From Azotobacter vinelandii CA (GTDB lineage: Bacteria > Pseudomonadota > Gammaproteobacteria > Pseudomonadales > Pseudomonadaceae), in NCBI RefSeq assembly GCF_000380335.1, contig NC_021149.1, positions 186,001 through 250,000 on the forward strand: DNA of 64,000 nucleotides, read 5' to 3'. A program made the position numbers and the translations under genes. Shown piece by piece: positions 1-8,243 of the stretch (positions are counted from its first letter, which is position 1; each line of letters begins with the position of its first letter). The notes under the pieces are model-generated. The model made no database searches and was not told the origin of the DNA. It was given only the letters and a program-made list of their open reading frames with translations.

Positions 1-1
1 G

Positions 2-1186
2 CGCTTTGCCGGGTTTCGCGACGCCCTGGCCTTCGCTTATGCTCCACCGGCGGTGATGGAGTTGGGCAATGCCAGTGGCTTCGATGTCTTTTTGCAGGAC
101 CGCGCCGGCGTCGGCCACGAAGCGTTGAGCGCAGCCCGCGACCAGTTTCTCGCCCGCGCTGCGAAGAATCCCGTGCTCAGCCGGGTACGTGCCAATGGTC
201 TGCGCGACGAGCCGCAGTATCGCCTGTTGATCGATGACGAACTGGCCCGTGCCTATGGTGTCCCCCTGGCGGACATCAACAGCAGCATCTCCATCGCCTG
301 GGGTGCCAGCTACGTCAACGATTTCATCGATCGGGGACGGGTGAAGAAGGTCTATCTGCAGGGCGAGCCGAAGGCACGCATGACTCCCGAAGACCTCGGC
401 AAGTGGTTCGTGCGCAATGCGGCCGGCACCATGGTGCCCTTCAGTGCTTTCGCCAACGGCGAGTGGACCTACGGTCCGCCGAAACTGGCCCGTTACAATG
501 GCGTCTCGGCGATGGAGATTCTCGGCGAGCCGGCACCCGGTTACAGCTCCGGGGAGGCCATGGCCGAGGTGGAACGGATCGCCGAGGAATTGCCGCCGGG
601 TATCGGTTACGCCTGGACCGGCCTGTCCTACGAAGAGCGTCTTTCCGGATCCCAGGCGCCAGCGCTCTACGCACTCTCGCTGCTGGTGGTGTTCCTTTGC
701 CTGGCGGCCCTCTACGAAAGCTGGTCGATTCCTTTCTCGGTGATGCTGGTCGTGCCGCTGGGAGTCATAGGCGCGCTCTGCTTCACCAGCCTGCGCGGAC
801 TCTCCAATGATGTTTACTTCCAGGTGGGCCTGCTCACCACCGTCGGCTTGTCGGCGAAGAATGCGATCCTCATCGTCGAGTTTGCCAAGGACCTGCACGA
901 GCAGGGTATGGCGCTCCCGGAGGCAGCAGTGGAGGCCTGCCGCATGCGCCTGCGGCCGATCATCATGACTTCTCTGGCATTCATCCTCGGTGTCGTGCCG
1001 CTGGCCGTCTCCAGCGGTGCCGGTGCCGGTGCCGGCAGCCAGCATGCCATCGGTACGGGAGTGATCGGCGGCATGCTCACCGCCACGGTGCTGGCGATCT
1101 TCTGGGTGCCGCTATTCTACGTATTGGTGTCATCCCTGTTCGGGGATCGTCGCCCCGAGGCTGCCGACCGCGGTGAGGTGCCATGA
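2..1186 (+). CDS. RND efflux pump inner-membrane subunit, C-terminal part (5' end outside window)
   Basis: The reading frame is open from base 2 and runs to a TGA at 1184-1186, so the gene starts outside the window. The visible part contains the AcrB/MexB-type porter-domain motif (ELGNASGFD followed by LQDRAG). It then has the second half of the transmembrane domain, including a GVVPLA loop and a GAGAGS glycine-rich stretch typical of hydrophobe/amphiphile efflux (HAE1) transporters. The family is a proton-driven trimer that exports drugs and other amphiphiles, working with a periplasmic adaptor and an outer-membrane channel. The adaptor gene would lie upstream, out of view. No intact outer-membrane factor gene follows, which is unusual for three-gene RND operons. 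The family call is secure; the substrate cannot be told. Confidence 0.93.
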   Translation, partial: RFAGFRDALAFAYAPPAVMELGNASGFDVFLQDRAGVGHEALSAARDQFLARAAKNPVLSRVRANGLRDEPQYRLLIDDELARAYGVPLADINSSISIAWGASYVNDFIDRGRVKKVYLQGEPKARMTPEDLGKWFVRNAAGTMVPFSAFANGEWTYGPPKLARYNGVSAMEILGEPAPGYSSGEAMAEVERIAEELPPGIGYAWTGLSYEERLSGSQAPALYALSLLVVFLCLAALYESWSIPFSVMLVVPLGVIGALCFTSLRGLSNDVYFQVGLLTTVGLSAKNAILIVEFAKDLHEQGMALPEAAVEACRMRLRPIIMTSLAFILGVVPLAVSSGAGAGAGSQHAIGTGVIGGMLTATVLAIFWVPLFYVLVSSLFGDRRPEAADRGEVP

Positions 1187-1257
1187 GCCCTGCGTGGTTT
1201 CGGCTATCGACGGGAGACATCCATCGCCAGCGGCCGGGGCAGCAGCCTCAAGGATGA
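1183..1257 (+). pseudogene. Possible remnant of an outer-membrane factor gene start
   Basis: An ATG overlaps the RND gene stop in an ATGA arrangement, as expected for a translationally coupled next gene. The frame closes after only 24 codons. In RND operons this is where an OprM/TolC-type channel gene usually begins. This could be a decayed start of such a gene, but the peptide is too short to show homology and it may be chance. Confidence 0.2.
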
Positions 1258-1293
1258 TATGGTTGTCGGGCTTGCATTACTTTAGGAGCAGAC

Positions 1294-1596
1294 ATGATTT
1301 CGAGATACGCCCCCCTCAGCCTCCTCTTTGCAATGCTGTTGACCGGTTGCAGTTCCGCCGGCAAGTCCGAACCTGTTCCGGCGGTCTCCAGCCAGGGATG
1401 CAGCGACAGCGCGGTGCAGGATCTGGTCGGCCAGACCGCCAGCCCCGCCTTGCTCGAGGAGGCCCGGCGTCGTGCTGGAGCACTGCGGGCACGGGTGACC
1501 GGTCCTCAGGACAGCGTAACGCTGGACTACGATTCCAAGCGTCTGAATCTGGACGTCGACGAGCACCTGGTGATCAGGCAGGTCCATTGCGGCTAG
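1294..1596 (+). CDS. Lipoprotein of the I78 peptidase-inhibitor family
   Basis: This 100-residue protein has a lipoprotein signal peptide with a lipobox (LTGC, Cys19) and should be anchored in the envelope. The C-terminal half has the I78 inhibitor pattern: LVGQ, then ARRRAGALRARV, a TLDYDSKRLNLDVDE segment and a terminal CG. The two Cys after the lipobox (near residues 37 and 99) can form the single disulfide of this family. Known members block serine proteases such as elastase, so a role in protecting the envelope is plausible. A good ribosome site (TTAGGAGCAG) precedes the ATG. It stands alone, downstream of the RND gene. Confidence 0.72.
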   Translation: MISRYAPLSLLFAMLLTGCSSAGKSEPVPAVSSQGCSDSAVQDLVGQTASPALLEEARRRAGALRARVTGPQDSVTLDYDSKRLNLDVDEHLVIRQVHCG

Positions 1597-1920
1597 ATGA
1601 ATTCCGTTCGCTCAATACCGCCCCGGCCTATTTTGGCCGAGGCGGAAGGCTTGATGTAAAACAGACATTCCCGACAAAAACTCCAACGATTGTAAGAAAA
1701 TCCTCAATATATTGTTGCGAATAAAGTAACGATACTTTTTGGAATCCCTGGTTTTTTGCCCTTCCAACGACTTCTAGAATCTCCTGGCTTTTCATAAATC
1801 CGGTCGTTGCTGCGCGTGGCAGCACGAGTTCCTGCTTCATTCCGATCCGCCTGGATAAGGATGGAGCCATGACGTGGGCCGGATGCGGAAATCCAACCAC
1901 TCAACTTGCAGGTTGAACCT
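1597..1920. other. Non-coding gap, AT-rich in its middle
   Basis: No convincing coding sequence is present. The part around 1660-1740 is clearly poorer in G+C than its surroundings. It may hold promoter elements for the small lipoprotein gene at 1921, but no confident -35/-10 pair was identified. Confidence 0.4.
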
Positions 1921-2121
1921 ATGAAATCGGTGGTCGTTCCGTTATGGATGGCGCTTGCCTTCGTTCCGTGCATGCTGAGCGGCTGTGGATCGCCGCCGCA
2001 GATAGCCCACAGGGCCTATTCGGATGCCGAGATCAAGGAGTTCGCCCAGGGCATGCTGGGGCGAAGCGCTCTGTCTCCGGATAAATACGAGAAATACAAG
2101 AAAGCTCTGGCCACTCCGTGA
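1921..2121 (+). CDS. Small lipoprotein, function unknown
   Basis: The 66-residue product starts MKSVVVPLW and has a hydrophobic stretch followed by a lipobox (LSGC), so it should be lipid-anchored. The remainder is short and charged (SDAEIKEFAQGMLG, then a Lys/Tyr-rich end). An upstream TTG at 1906 in the same frame is possible but would lengthen the signal peptide, so the ATG at 1921 is preferred. The ribosome site is weak. No family is recognised. Confidence 0.55.
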   Translation: MKSVVVPLWMALAFVPCMLSGCGSPPQIAHRAYSDAEIKEFAQGMLGRSALSPDKYEKYKKALATP

Positions 2122-2340
2122 GGAGCCGATCCAATAGAATAAATATTCAAGTTCGGGCCATTATCGTGCGAAACTCCCGCCGCCGCATTGCGTGCGGATG
2201 TCGCATGCAATGCTCGCGTGCCTTTTCTGCGAGACTCGTTTTGCCCGTCGCCTGACGGGAGACTTGCGTCCGGCCAGGCAGGTCCGGACTGTCCAGGAGT
2301 TCTGCATAATCGTACTTGCTAACAAATAGAGGATGTTTCA

Positions 2341-2874
2341 ATGCGAAAATATCTGTCATTGCCCGCAGTCGCCGTTCTGCTTCTGGGTTCGGCGGGGGTG
2401 GCACAGGCTGTCGAGGTAGGTGCTGCGGTCGGCGTCACCAGTCAGAATGATATGACCTATCGCCTCAGTTTGGGCCTGCCCTGGGAGAAGCAATGGTGGA
2501 AGAGTGACCTGGGCTATGTGACGGGTTACTGGGATGCCGGTTATACCTACTGGGAAGGCGGCTCCGGCAACGATAACTACGCGGGTGCGCATTCGCTGTC
2601 GTTCAGCCCGGTGTTCACCTACGAGTTCAGCGGCTTCAGCAGCGTCACCCCGTTCCTCGAACTCGGCGTCGGCGTTGCCTTCTTCTCCAAGACCCGCGTG
2701 GGCGAGCAGCAATTGGGTTCCTCCTTCAACTTCGAGGATCGCATCGGCGCCGGCATCAAGTTCGCGGGTGGCCAAAAAGTCGGCATCCGGGCGATTCACT
2801 ACTCCAACGCCGGCATCAAACAGCCCAACGACGGCATCGAGTCCTTCTCGGCTTACTACAGCCACGCCTTCTGA
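2341..2874 (+). CDS. pagL: Lipid A 3-O-deacylase, PagL family
   Basis: This 177-residue protein has a Sec signal peptide (cleavage after about VAQA, residue 23). The rest is built of alternating aromatic/polar strands and ends in Phe, as expected of an eight-strand outer-membrane barrel. The PagL signature is HYSNAGIKQPNDGIE. The catalytic His153, Ser155 and Glu167 keep the family spacing (H, +2, +12). PagL removes the 3-O acyl chain from lipid A in the outer membrane, changing endotoxin structure and envelope permeability. The gene stands alone and is followed by a hairpin terminator. No PhoP-type operator was identified. Confidence 0.9.
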   Translation: MRKYLSLPAVAVLLLGSAGVAQAVEVGAAVGVTSQNDMTYRLSLGLPWEKQWWKSDLGYVTGYWDAGYTYWEGGSGNDNYAGAHSLSFSPVFTYEFSGFSSVTPFLELGVGVAFFSKTRVGEQQLGSSFNFEDRIGAGIKFAGGQKVGIRAIHYSNAGIKQPNDGIESFSAYYSHAF

Positions 2875-2920
2875 TTCGGTGTTGCGCTCGAGCTCTACGC
2901 CCTCTGCGCCGGAGTTCGAG

Positions 2921-2947
2921 CTGGGCGGCCAGTCTCTGGCCGTCCAG
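2921..2947 (+). terminator. Hairpin terminator after pagL
   Basis: The arms CTGGGCGGCCAG and CTGGCCGTCCAG pair over 12 bp (one G-T pair) around a TCT loop. A pyrimidine run (ATTCCTTTTCCC) follows. The position is right for ending pagL and may also serve the convergent gene at 3002. Confidence 0.7.
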
Positions 2948-3001
2948 ATTCCTTTTCCCTGAGCATCGTGGAAATCCGGCGGCCCGACGACGAGAGCTGG
3001 C

Positions 3002-3865
3002 TCAGAGTGCGTTCAGCGGGATCCTCAAGTAGCGAATGCCGTTGTCCTCGGCCGGCGGGAGTTCTCCGGCGCGCATATTGACCTGCACGGCAGGAAGGAT
3101 CAGGGCCGGCATGGCGAGGGTCGCATCCTTCGCGTTGCGTACCGCCACGAAGACTTCCTCGTCGATGTCCTGATGCACATGAATGTTGTGCCGGCGCTCC
3201 TCGCCCATGCTGGTTTCGTGGAGAAACTCGGTACGTCCTGGCGCTTTGTAATCGTGGCAGACGAACACCCGGGTTTCGTCCGGCAGCCGGTAGAGCCGCT
3301 GGATCGAGCGATACAGGGTACGTGCGTCCCCGCCGGGAAAGTCACAGCGGGCAGTGCCGTAGTCGGGCATGAACAGGGTATCGCCGACGAAAGCGGCATC
3401 GCCGATCAGGTAGGTGATGCAGGCCGGGGTATGTCCGGGGGTGTGGAGGACATGGGCCTGGAGGTCGCCGAGCCGGAACCTTTCGTCATCGTGGAACAGG
3501 TGGTCGAACTGGCTGCCGTCGCGGGCGAACTCCTCGCCGGCGTTGAACAGCTCGCCGAAGGTTTCCTGGATCTGGGTGATGTGTTCGCCGATACCGAGTT
3601 TGCCACCGAGCTGCCGCTTGAGGTATGCGGCGGCGCTCAGGTGGTCGGCATGGACATGGGTTTCCAGAATCCAGCGCACTTCCAGCTCCTGGGTACGGAC
3701 ATGGGCGATCAGGCGGTCGGCGGAACTGTGATCGATGTGCCCGGAGGCGGGCTCATAGTCCAGTACGGCATCGATCAGGGCACATTGCCGGCTGATCGGG
3801 TCGCTCGCCACATAGCTGTAAGTGCAGGTGGCGGGATCGAAGAAGGCTTCTACACGGATGTTCAT
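3002..3865 (-). CDS. blh: Blh/ETHE1-like MBL-fold metallo-hydrolase (persulfide dioxygenase type)
   Basis: The 287-residue protein shows the metallo-beta-lactamase motif THVHADHL (His70, His72, Asp74, His75), then a HTPGHTP loop, GDTLFMPDYGTARCDFPGG and a late VCHDY His. This pattern is that of the Blh/ETHE1 group, which oxidises glutathione persulfide to sulfite with one iron atom. On the same strand, two YeeE-type sulfur-transport membrane proteins lie upstream. This matches the composition of BigR-type sulfide-detoxification operons, but no ArsR/BigR regulator gene is visible here. A 200-bp gap separates it from the YeeE pair, so it may have its own promoter. Confidence 0.82.
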   Translation of the reverse strand: MNIRVEAFFDPATCTYSYVASDPISRQCALIDAVLDYEPASGHIDHSSADRLIAHVRTQELEVRWILETHVHADHLSAAAYLKRQLGGKLGIGEHITQIQETFGELFNAGEEFARDGSQFDHLFHDDERFRLGDLQAHVLHTPGHTPACITYLIGDAAFVGDTLFMPDYGTARCDFPGGDARTLYRSIQRLYRLPDETRVFVCHDYKAPGRTEFLHETSMGEERRHNIHVHQDIDEEVFVAVRNAKDATLAMPALILPAVQVNMRAGELPPAEDNGIRYLRIPLNAL

Positions 3866-4065
3866 GGGCTGTCCTTCGGCAAGGGGAATCCATACTACGG
3901 GGGCACGATGCGAAAGCCTGGCGGAGGGCGTGCCCGATGCCGGCCGCGCTTTCCGCGCTTGCTGATGCCCATCCAGTGTAGGTCGGGCGTATGTGAAGGA
4001 GGCTGCTTGCCGGCGAAGATAGGTCGACGAGCATGCGTGGGGCGCGCGGGCTTCCTGTTCGATGG

Positions 4066-4485
4066 TCAGGAATTGCGCCGACGCTCCAAGACGCTGAACA
4101 GGCCCATGCCGCCGAGCATGGCGAGCACGAAGATCAGGCCCTGCCAGTAACCGCCGGACAGCAGGGTCAGGGCCGGGCCCGGACAGACGCCGGCGATGCC
4201 CCAGCCGATGCCGAACGTCAGGCTGCCGCCGATCAGCCGGTGGTCCAGCCCGCGTTTCTGCGGCAACTGCATGGGTGTGTTCAACAATGAGCGCCGTTGG
4301 CGCCTGGCCCAGCCGAAAGGCAGCAGGGCGACGCCGATGGCGCTGGCCATCACCAGTGCCAGCGAAGGGTCCCAGGAGCCGGCCAGATCGAGAAAACCCA
4401 GTACCTTGGCCGGATTGCTCATGCCGGCCAGCAACAGGCCGATGCCGAAGAGCAGTCCGGCGAGCAGTGCGGTCAGTCTGCGCAT
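4066..4485 (-). CDS. YeeE/YedE-family sulfur transport protein, second half-size unit
   Basis: The 139-residue membrane protein begins MRRLTALLAGLLFGIGLLLAG with a GMSNPAKVLGFLDLAG motif and later GICPGPALTLL-like elements (GVCPGPAL). This is typical of the C-terminal half of YeeE/YedE (thiosulfate or sulfur-compound channel). The start at 4485 is chosen because GGGGAGG lies 7 bases before it, and it is two bases from the stop of the first-half gene. The two half-size proteins probably assemble together and move a reduced-sulfur species for the Blh enzyme encoded downstream. Confidence 0.8.
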   Translation of the reverse strand: MRRLTALLAGLLFGIGLLLAGMSNPAKVLGFLDLAGSWDPSLALVMASAIGVALLPFGWARRQRRSLLNTPMQLPQKRGLDHRLIGGSLTFGIGWGIAGVCPGPALTLLSGGYWQGLIFVLAMLGGMGLFSVLERRRNS

Positions 4486-4487
4486 GT

Positions 4488-4922
4488 TCAACCTCCCCAC
4501 AGGTGATGTAGGACGAAGACAGTGGCGAATCCGCCGCTCATGAAGACCAGGGTCGCGACCATGGAGCGTGGCGACAGGCGGGAAATCCCGCAGACACCAT
4601 GCCCGCTGGTACAGCCGGAACCGTAGCGGCTACCGAGGCCGACCAGCACTCCTGCGATCGCCAGGCCGAACCAGCCAGTCCGGAATTCGGCCTTCGGCAG
4701 GGCGCCGAACAGGCTCCAGAGCAGTGGCGCCGCCAGCAGGCCGAGGAGAAACAGCGCTTTTTCGTCGCGGCCATCCGAGTCACGCTGCAGCAGGCTGCCG
4801 AGCAGGCCGCTGATCCCGGCGATTCGTCCGTTCAGCACCACGAACAGGCTGGCGGCAAGGCCGATCAGCGCACCGCCGGCCAGTGCCGTCCAGGGGGTGA
4901 AGTGCGCCCAGTCGATATGCAT
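4488..4922 (-). CDS. YeeE/YedE-family sulfur transport protein, first half-size unit
   Basis: The 144-residue membrane protein starts [11 protein letters not shown] and has a [21 protein letters not shown] segment and a conserved [17 protein letters not shown] loop. The Cys and Gly residues of that loop mark the YeeE/YedE sulfur-transport family. The ATG at 4922 is preferred over one 36 bases upstream because AAGGAG sits 7 bases before it. It is first of the minus-strand run with the second YeeE unit and blh. An AT-rich tract upstream is the likely control region. Confidence 0.8.
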   Translation of the reverse strand: MHIDWAHFTPWTALAGGALIGLAASLFVVLNGRIAGISGLLGSLLQRDSDGRDEKALFLLGLLAAPLLWSLFGALPKAEFRTGWFGLAIAGVLVGLGSRYGSGCTSGHGVCGISRLSPRSMVATLVFMSGGFATVFVLHHLWGG

Positions 4923-4955
4923 CGCATCGCTCCTTCGCAAGATCGCTTGGCCGGA

Positions 4956-4982
4956 CAATATATTTATTTATAAAATGTTTTC
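4956..4982. promoter_or_regulatory. AT-rich control region upstream of the YeeE/blh genes
   Basis: A run of almost pure A/T sits between the divergent YeeE gene and the haem-protein gene in otherwise GC-rich DNA. Read on the minus strand it contains TATAAAT-like elements. AT-rich sites of this kind are used by BigR-type repressors in related sulfide operons, but no clear dyad of that family can be claimed. Confidence 0.35.
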
Positions 4983-5068
4983 AAGCATAGGGATGAGGCC
5001 TTCGGAAGCCGGCCGCCCTTCGTTCCTTCTTCATCGATGTTTTTCCGTCAGCATACATGGAGGTAGCC

Positions 5069-5623
5069 ATGCGTTTTCCCGCCGCTCTGACCCTGCTGTT
5101 CGCCAGCGGAGTCTCGCTCGCCGACCCGCAGGGATTCGAGGCCGAGGCGCGTGCCCTGATACCGCCCTTCGCCCAGGCGCTGCAGGACACCCTCGGGCAG
5201 GCGTTGGCCGAAGGCGGATCGCGGAGCGCGGTGCGAGCCTGCCAGAGCCAGGCGCCGGCCATCGCCGGGAAGCACGGCCGGAAGCCCTGGACGGTCGGGC
5301 GAACCGCTCTCAAGGTGCGCAATCCGGCCAACCGTCCGGATGCCTGGGAGCGTCGGGTTCTGGAGCGCTTTTCCGCGGCCGCCGCCGCAGGGCAGCCCGT
5401 CGCCGGCCTGAGCCATGCTGAAGTGGTCGACGGCGAGTATCGCTACATGCAGGCCATTCCCACCGGGGAACCTTGCCTGGCCTGTCATGGCGAGAACATC
5501 GACAGGGCCCTGCTCGATATCCTGGACGAGCGTTATCCGCAGGACCGGGCGCGAGGCTTCGCCCTTGGCGAGCTTCGCGGTGCCTTCACCTTGCGTCGTC
5601 CCCTCGAAGAAACTACGCCCTGA
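5069..5623 (+). CDS. Periplasmic mono-haem c-type protein with DUF3365-like domain
   Basis: The 184-residue protein has a signal peptide (MRFPAALTLLFASGVSLA) and a single haem c motif CLACH (Cys136, Cys139, His140). Flanking sequence (VRNPANRPDAWE earlier, then ALLDILDERYPQDRARGFALGELRGAF) matches the DUF3365/Tll0287-like haem domain, usually a periplasmic redox or ligand sensor module. The start at 5069 is chosen because GGAGG lies 6 bases before it; the ATG at 5057 lacks this. Electron partner and role are unknown. It is divergent from the YeeE genes. Confidence 0.75.
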   Translation: MRFPAALTLLFASGVSLADPQGFEAEARALIPPFAQALQDTLGQALAEGGSRSAVRACQSQAPAIAGKHGRKPWTVGRTALKVRNPANRPDAWERRVLERFSAAAAAGQPVAGLSHAEVVDGEYRYMQAIPTGEPCLACHGENIDRALLDILDERYPQDRARGFALGELRGAFTLRRPLEETTP

Positions 5624-5657
5624 GCGATAGGCCTCTGTCGCCTGCCGCCCGTTTTCC

Positions 5658-6434
5658 TCACCTCGTTTCGTTCAGGGTGGCCAGCAGGGCCGCGGTTTCG
5701 GCGTCCGGCTCGCCATCGAAGCGGGCCGGACGGTATTTCATCTGGAAGGCGGCAATGACCCGTCGCGTCGCGGCATCGAGCACGCCATGCCGTTCCAGGG
5801 CATAGCCGTGTCGGGCCAACTGTTCCTGGAACCAGGCGACATCCGGCAGGCGAACGGCGTAGCGCGTCTGCAGCTCGGCTACCCGGCGCGCATCCGGCCA
5901 GACGATGAGTCCGGCCTCGGCCAGGCGCTTCCACGGAAACAGAGGTCCCGGATCGACCTTGCGCAGCGGGGCGATATCGCTGTGGCCGACTATCGCCTCC
6001 AGTCCCAGCCCGTGACGCTTGACGATGTCCTTGAGGAGAACGATCAGCGCATCGATCTGCTTCGCCGGATAGGGATACCAAAGACGCCCGTTGGGCGTGT
6101 CCAGATAGCCGGGATTGACCAGCTCGATGCCGATGCTGCTGGCGTTCAGCCAGGTTCTGCCGCGCCACTGGCTGTTTCCGGCATGCCAGGCACGGCGGTT
6201 CTCCTCGACCAGGCGGTAGATGGTCGCGGGCTTGGCATCGATCAGATAGTGGCTGCTGACCTCGCCCCGGGTGAGCTGGCGCAGCGAGCCCGGCAGATCT
6301 TCCGAGGTGTAGTGCAGAACGATGTACTGGACGCGGCTGTCCTGGCCGCGCGAGCTGTAGCGGGTGTCGATCCGTGGGCCGACGGCGCAGCCGGCCAGCA
6401 AGGCGAGGATCAGGGGAAGGGCAAGCGACTTCAT
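5658..6434 (-). CDS. AmiD-like N-acetylmuramoyl-L-alanine amidase lipoprotein
   Basis: The 258-residue protein has a lipoprotein signal (MKSLALPLILALLAGC). An amidase_2 domain follows, with zinc ligands in YIVLHYTSED, the HAGNSQWRG loop, a GIELVNPG motif and VGHSDIAPLRKVDPG. The C-terminal part (about residues 190-250) resembles a peptidoglycan-binding helix bundle. Such enzymes (AmpDh2/AmpDh3, AmiD) cut the stem peptide from muramic acid in the outer-membrane-facing periplasm and help recycle cell wall. The gene is convergent with the haem-protein gene. The family is clear; the choice between AmpDh and AmiD naming is not. Confidence 0.87.
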   Translation of the reverse strand: MKSLALPLILALLAGCAVGPRIDTRYSSRGQDSRVQYIVLHYTSEDLPGSLRQLTRGEVSSHYLIDAKPATIYRLVEENRRAWHAGNSQWRGRTWLNASSIGIELVNPGYLDTPNGRLWYPYPAKQIDALIVLLKDIVKRHGLGLEAIVGHSDIAPLRKVDPGPLFPWKRLAEAGLIVWPDARRVAELQTRYAVRLPDVAWFQEQLARHGYALERHGVLDAATRRVIAAFQMKYRPARFDGEPDAETAALLATLNETR

Positions 6435-6568
6435 GGAGTTCGGGCGTGTCCGGCAAGGATCGAAGGTTCGGCGGGCCCTGGTGGATGGGCCCTGTGCACC
6501 GGTGAATTATTGCAAAAGCATGGCGACTCACTGCCTTCGCCTGTGCGTCGGTCGCCAGGCCGATCCGC

Positions 6569-7429
6569 TCAGGGTTGGAGCTGGGGCAGGGTGCCGTGCC
6601 CGAGGTGTTCGGGCAGGCGGATCTCCACCGCTACCGGCAGGTGATCGGAGATCGGTTGGGGCAGCACCTGTACCCGTTCCAGCGTCAGGCTGGGGCTGAG
6701 CAGGATGTGGTCGATGCAGCGCTGCGGGCGCCAACTGGGAAAGGTTGCCTCGATCTGTGGGGCGAGCAGGCCGAGATCGCGCAGGGGCGAGTGTTCCAGC
6801 AGTTCGCGGGCATGGGTGTTCATGTCGCCCATCAGTACCAGGTGGCGATAGTCGCCGACCAGTTCGCGGATGTAGGCGAGCTGGCGGGTGCGCGTCCGGG
6901 CGCCAAGGGCCAGATGCATCATGATCACCGCCAGGGAGCCGGCTCCTTCGCCGAGCCGCAGGAGTATCGCGCCGCGTCCCGGTGGGCCGGGCAACGGGTG
7001 ATCCTCCAGCCCGGAAGGTCGCAGGCGGCTGAGCAGGCCGTTGCTGTGCTGGGCCAGCGGGCCGAGGTTGCGGTTGAGCTGCTGGTACCAGTAGGGGAAG
7101 TTGCCGAGCTGGGCGAGGTGTTCCACCTGGTTGACATAATCGGAGCGCAGGCTGCCGCCGTCGACCTCCTGCAGGGCCACCAGGTCGAAGTCGGCGAGCA
7201 GGGCGCCGATCCGCTGCAGATTCACGGCGCGCCCGGCATGCGGCAGCAGGTGCTGCCAACTGCGGGTCAGATAGTGCCGATAATTCTCGGTGCGGATACC
7301 GACCTGGATGTTGAAACTCAGCAGGCGCAGCCGACCGTCGCCAGTCAGCTCGCTTGCATCGTGGCACTGCGGGTTGGTCCGCGGTTGCCGCACCGCGGCC
7401 TGGCGTTCAACCGTACGTCGGCGCAGCAT
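6569..7429 (-). CDS. Endonuclease/exonuclease/phosphatase-fold protein
   Basis: The 286-residue protein contains the EEP-fold order of motifs: LLSFNIQVG, VALQEVDGG (metal-binding Glu), LMGDMNTHA (catalytic Asp-x-Asn) and CIDHILLSPSL, then ISDHLPV (catalytic Asp-His). The family hydrolyses phosphodiesters in nucleic acids or phosphoinositides; the substrate here is not predictable. It lies 18 bases downstream of dsbA on the same strand with its own ribosome site (GGGAGG). This placement next to dsbA and cytochrome c4 is also seen in pseudomonads, so the three may be cotranscribed or simply conserved neighbours. Confidence 0.85.
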   Translation of the reverse strand: MLRRRTVERQAAVRQPRTNPQCHDASELTGDGRLRLLSFNIQVGIRTENYRHYLTRSWQHLLPHAGRAVNLQRIGALLADFDLVALQEVDGGSLRSDYVNQVEHLAQLGNFPYWYQQLNRNLGPLAQHSNGLLSRLRPSGLEDHPLPGPPGRGAILLRLGEGAGSLAVIMMHLALGARTRTRQLAYIRELVGDYRHLVLMGDMNTHARELLEHSPLRDLGLLAPQIEATFPSWRPQRCIDHILLSPSLTLERVQVLPQPISDHLPVAVEIRLPEHLGHGTLPQLQP

Positions 7430-7447
7430 GGTTCCTCCCGCCCGTCA

Positions 7448-8092
7448 TCACTGGGCGCTGCGTTCCTGTTCGATCAGGTAGTCGGCCACCTGCAGGGTGT
7501 TCTCCGGGCCGCCGGCGCTGCCCAGATCGAAGCGATACTTGCCGTTGACGACCATGACCGGAACGCCGGAGATCTGGTAGGCGATCGCCAGTTTCTTCGC
7601 CTTTTCCATCTGGCTCTTCACGTTGAAGGAGCCGTAGGCCTTGAGGAAGGCATCCTTGTCGATACCGTGACCGGCGAGGAACTCGGCCATTTCCTCGGGT
7701 GTCGCCAGCTTCTTGCCGTCCTTGTGGATGGCATCGAAGATCGCGGTGTGGACCTTGGGTTCGACGCCCATCGCCTCCAGCGTGAGGAACAACTGGCCAT
7801 GGATGTTCCACAGGCCGCCGAAGAGGGCCGGGACGCGCCGGAAGCTCACGTCTTCCGGCAGCTTGCCGGCCCAGGCGTTGATGCTCGGCTCGAACTGGTA
7901 GCAATGCGGACAGCCATACCAGAACAGTTCCACGACCTCGATCTTGCCCGGCTGCGCCACCGGCACATGGGTCGGCAGCTCGACATACTGCCTGCCGATC
8001 TTGATGTCGGCGGGCGAGAGCGATTCCGCCTGGGTACCCAGGGCGAACAGGCTGGTGCCGGCGAGAATGGCGCCGAGAATCAGTTTACGCAT
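7448..8092 (-). CDS. dsbA: Thiol:disulfide interchange protein DsbA
   Basis: The 214-residue precursor has a signal peptide (MRKLILGAILAGTSLFALGTQA) and a thioredoxin fold with the active site WYGCPHC (Cys61, Cys64) and the cis-Pro loop SGVPVMVVNG. DsbA introduces disulfides into newly exported proteins in the periplasm and is re-oxidised by DsbB. The start at 8092 gives a proper signal peptide; the frame extends further upstream but that part is Arg-rich and crosses a terminator. It is about 150 bases downstream of the cytochrome c4 gene, separated from it by a terminator hairpin. Confidence 0.95.
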   Translation of the reverse strand: MRKLILGAILAGTSLFALGTQAESLSPADIKIGRQYVELPTHVPVAQPGKIEVVELFWYGCPHCYQFEPSINAWAGKLPEDVSFRRVPALFGGLWNIHGQLFLTLEAMGVEPKVHTAIFDAIHKDGKKLATPEEMAEFLAGHGIDKDAFLKAYGSFNVKSQMEKAKKLAIAYQISGVPVMVVNGKYRFDLGSAGGPENTLQVADYLIEQERSAQ

Positions 8093-8195
8093 GCGTGACG
8101 ACTCCTTGCATTGCTGGAGGGGGCTTTCGGTACGGGACGGTCTCCGGCCCGTAGGGGCGAAGCGGCTGGACCTATTGTAAGGGGAGGGCCAATGA

Positions 8196-8222
8196 AAAAG
8201 GGCGGCTATCCGCCGCCCTTTT
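8196..8222 (-). terminator. Terminator after the cytochrome c4 gene
   Basis: The arms AAAAGGGCGG and CCGCCCTTTT form a perfect 10-bp stem with a 7-base loop. The flanking A and T runs make it work in either direction. It lies between the cytochrome c4 stop and dsbA. Confidence 0.85.
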
Positions 8223-8243
8223 CGCAACGCCGACGAGCCGGAC

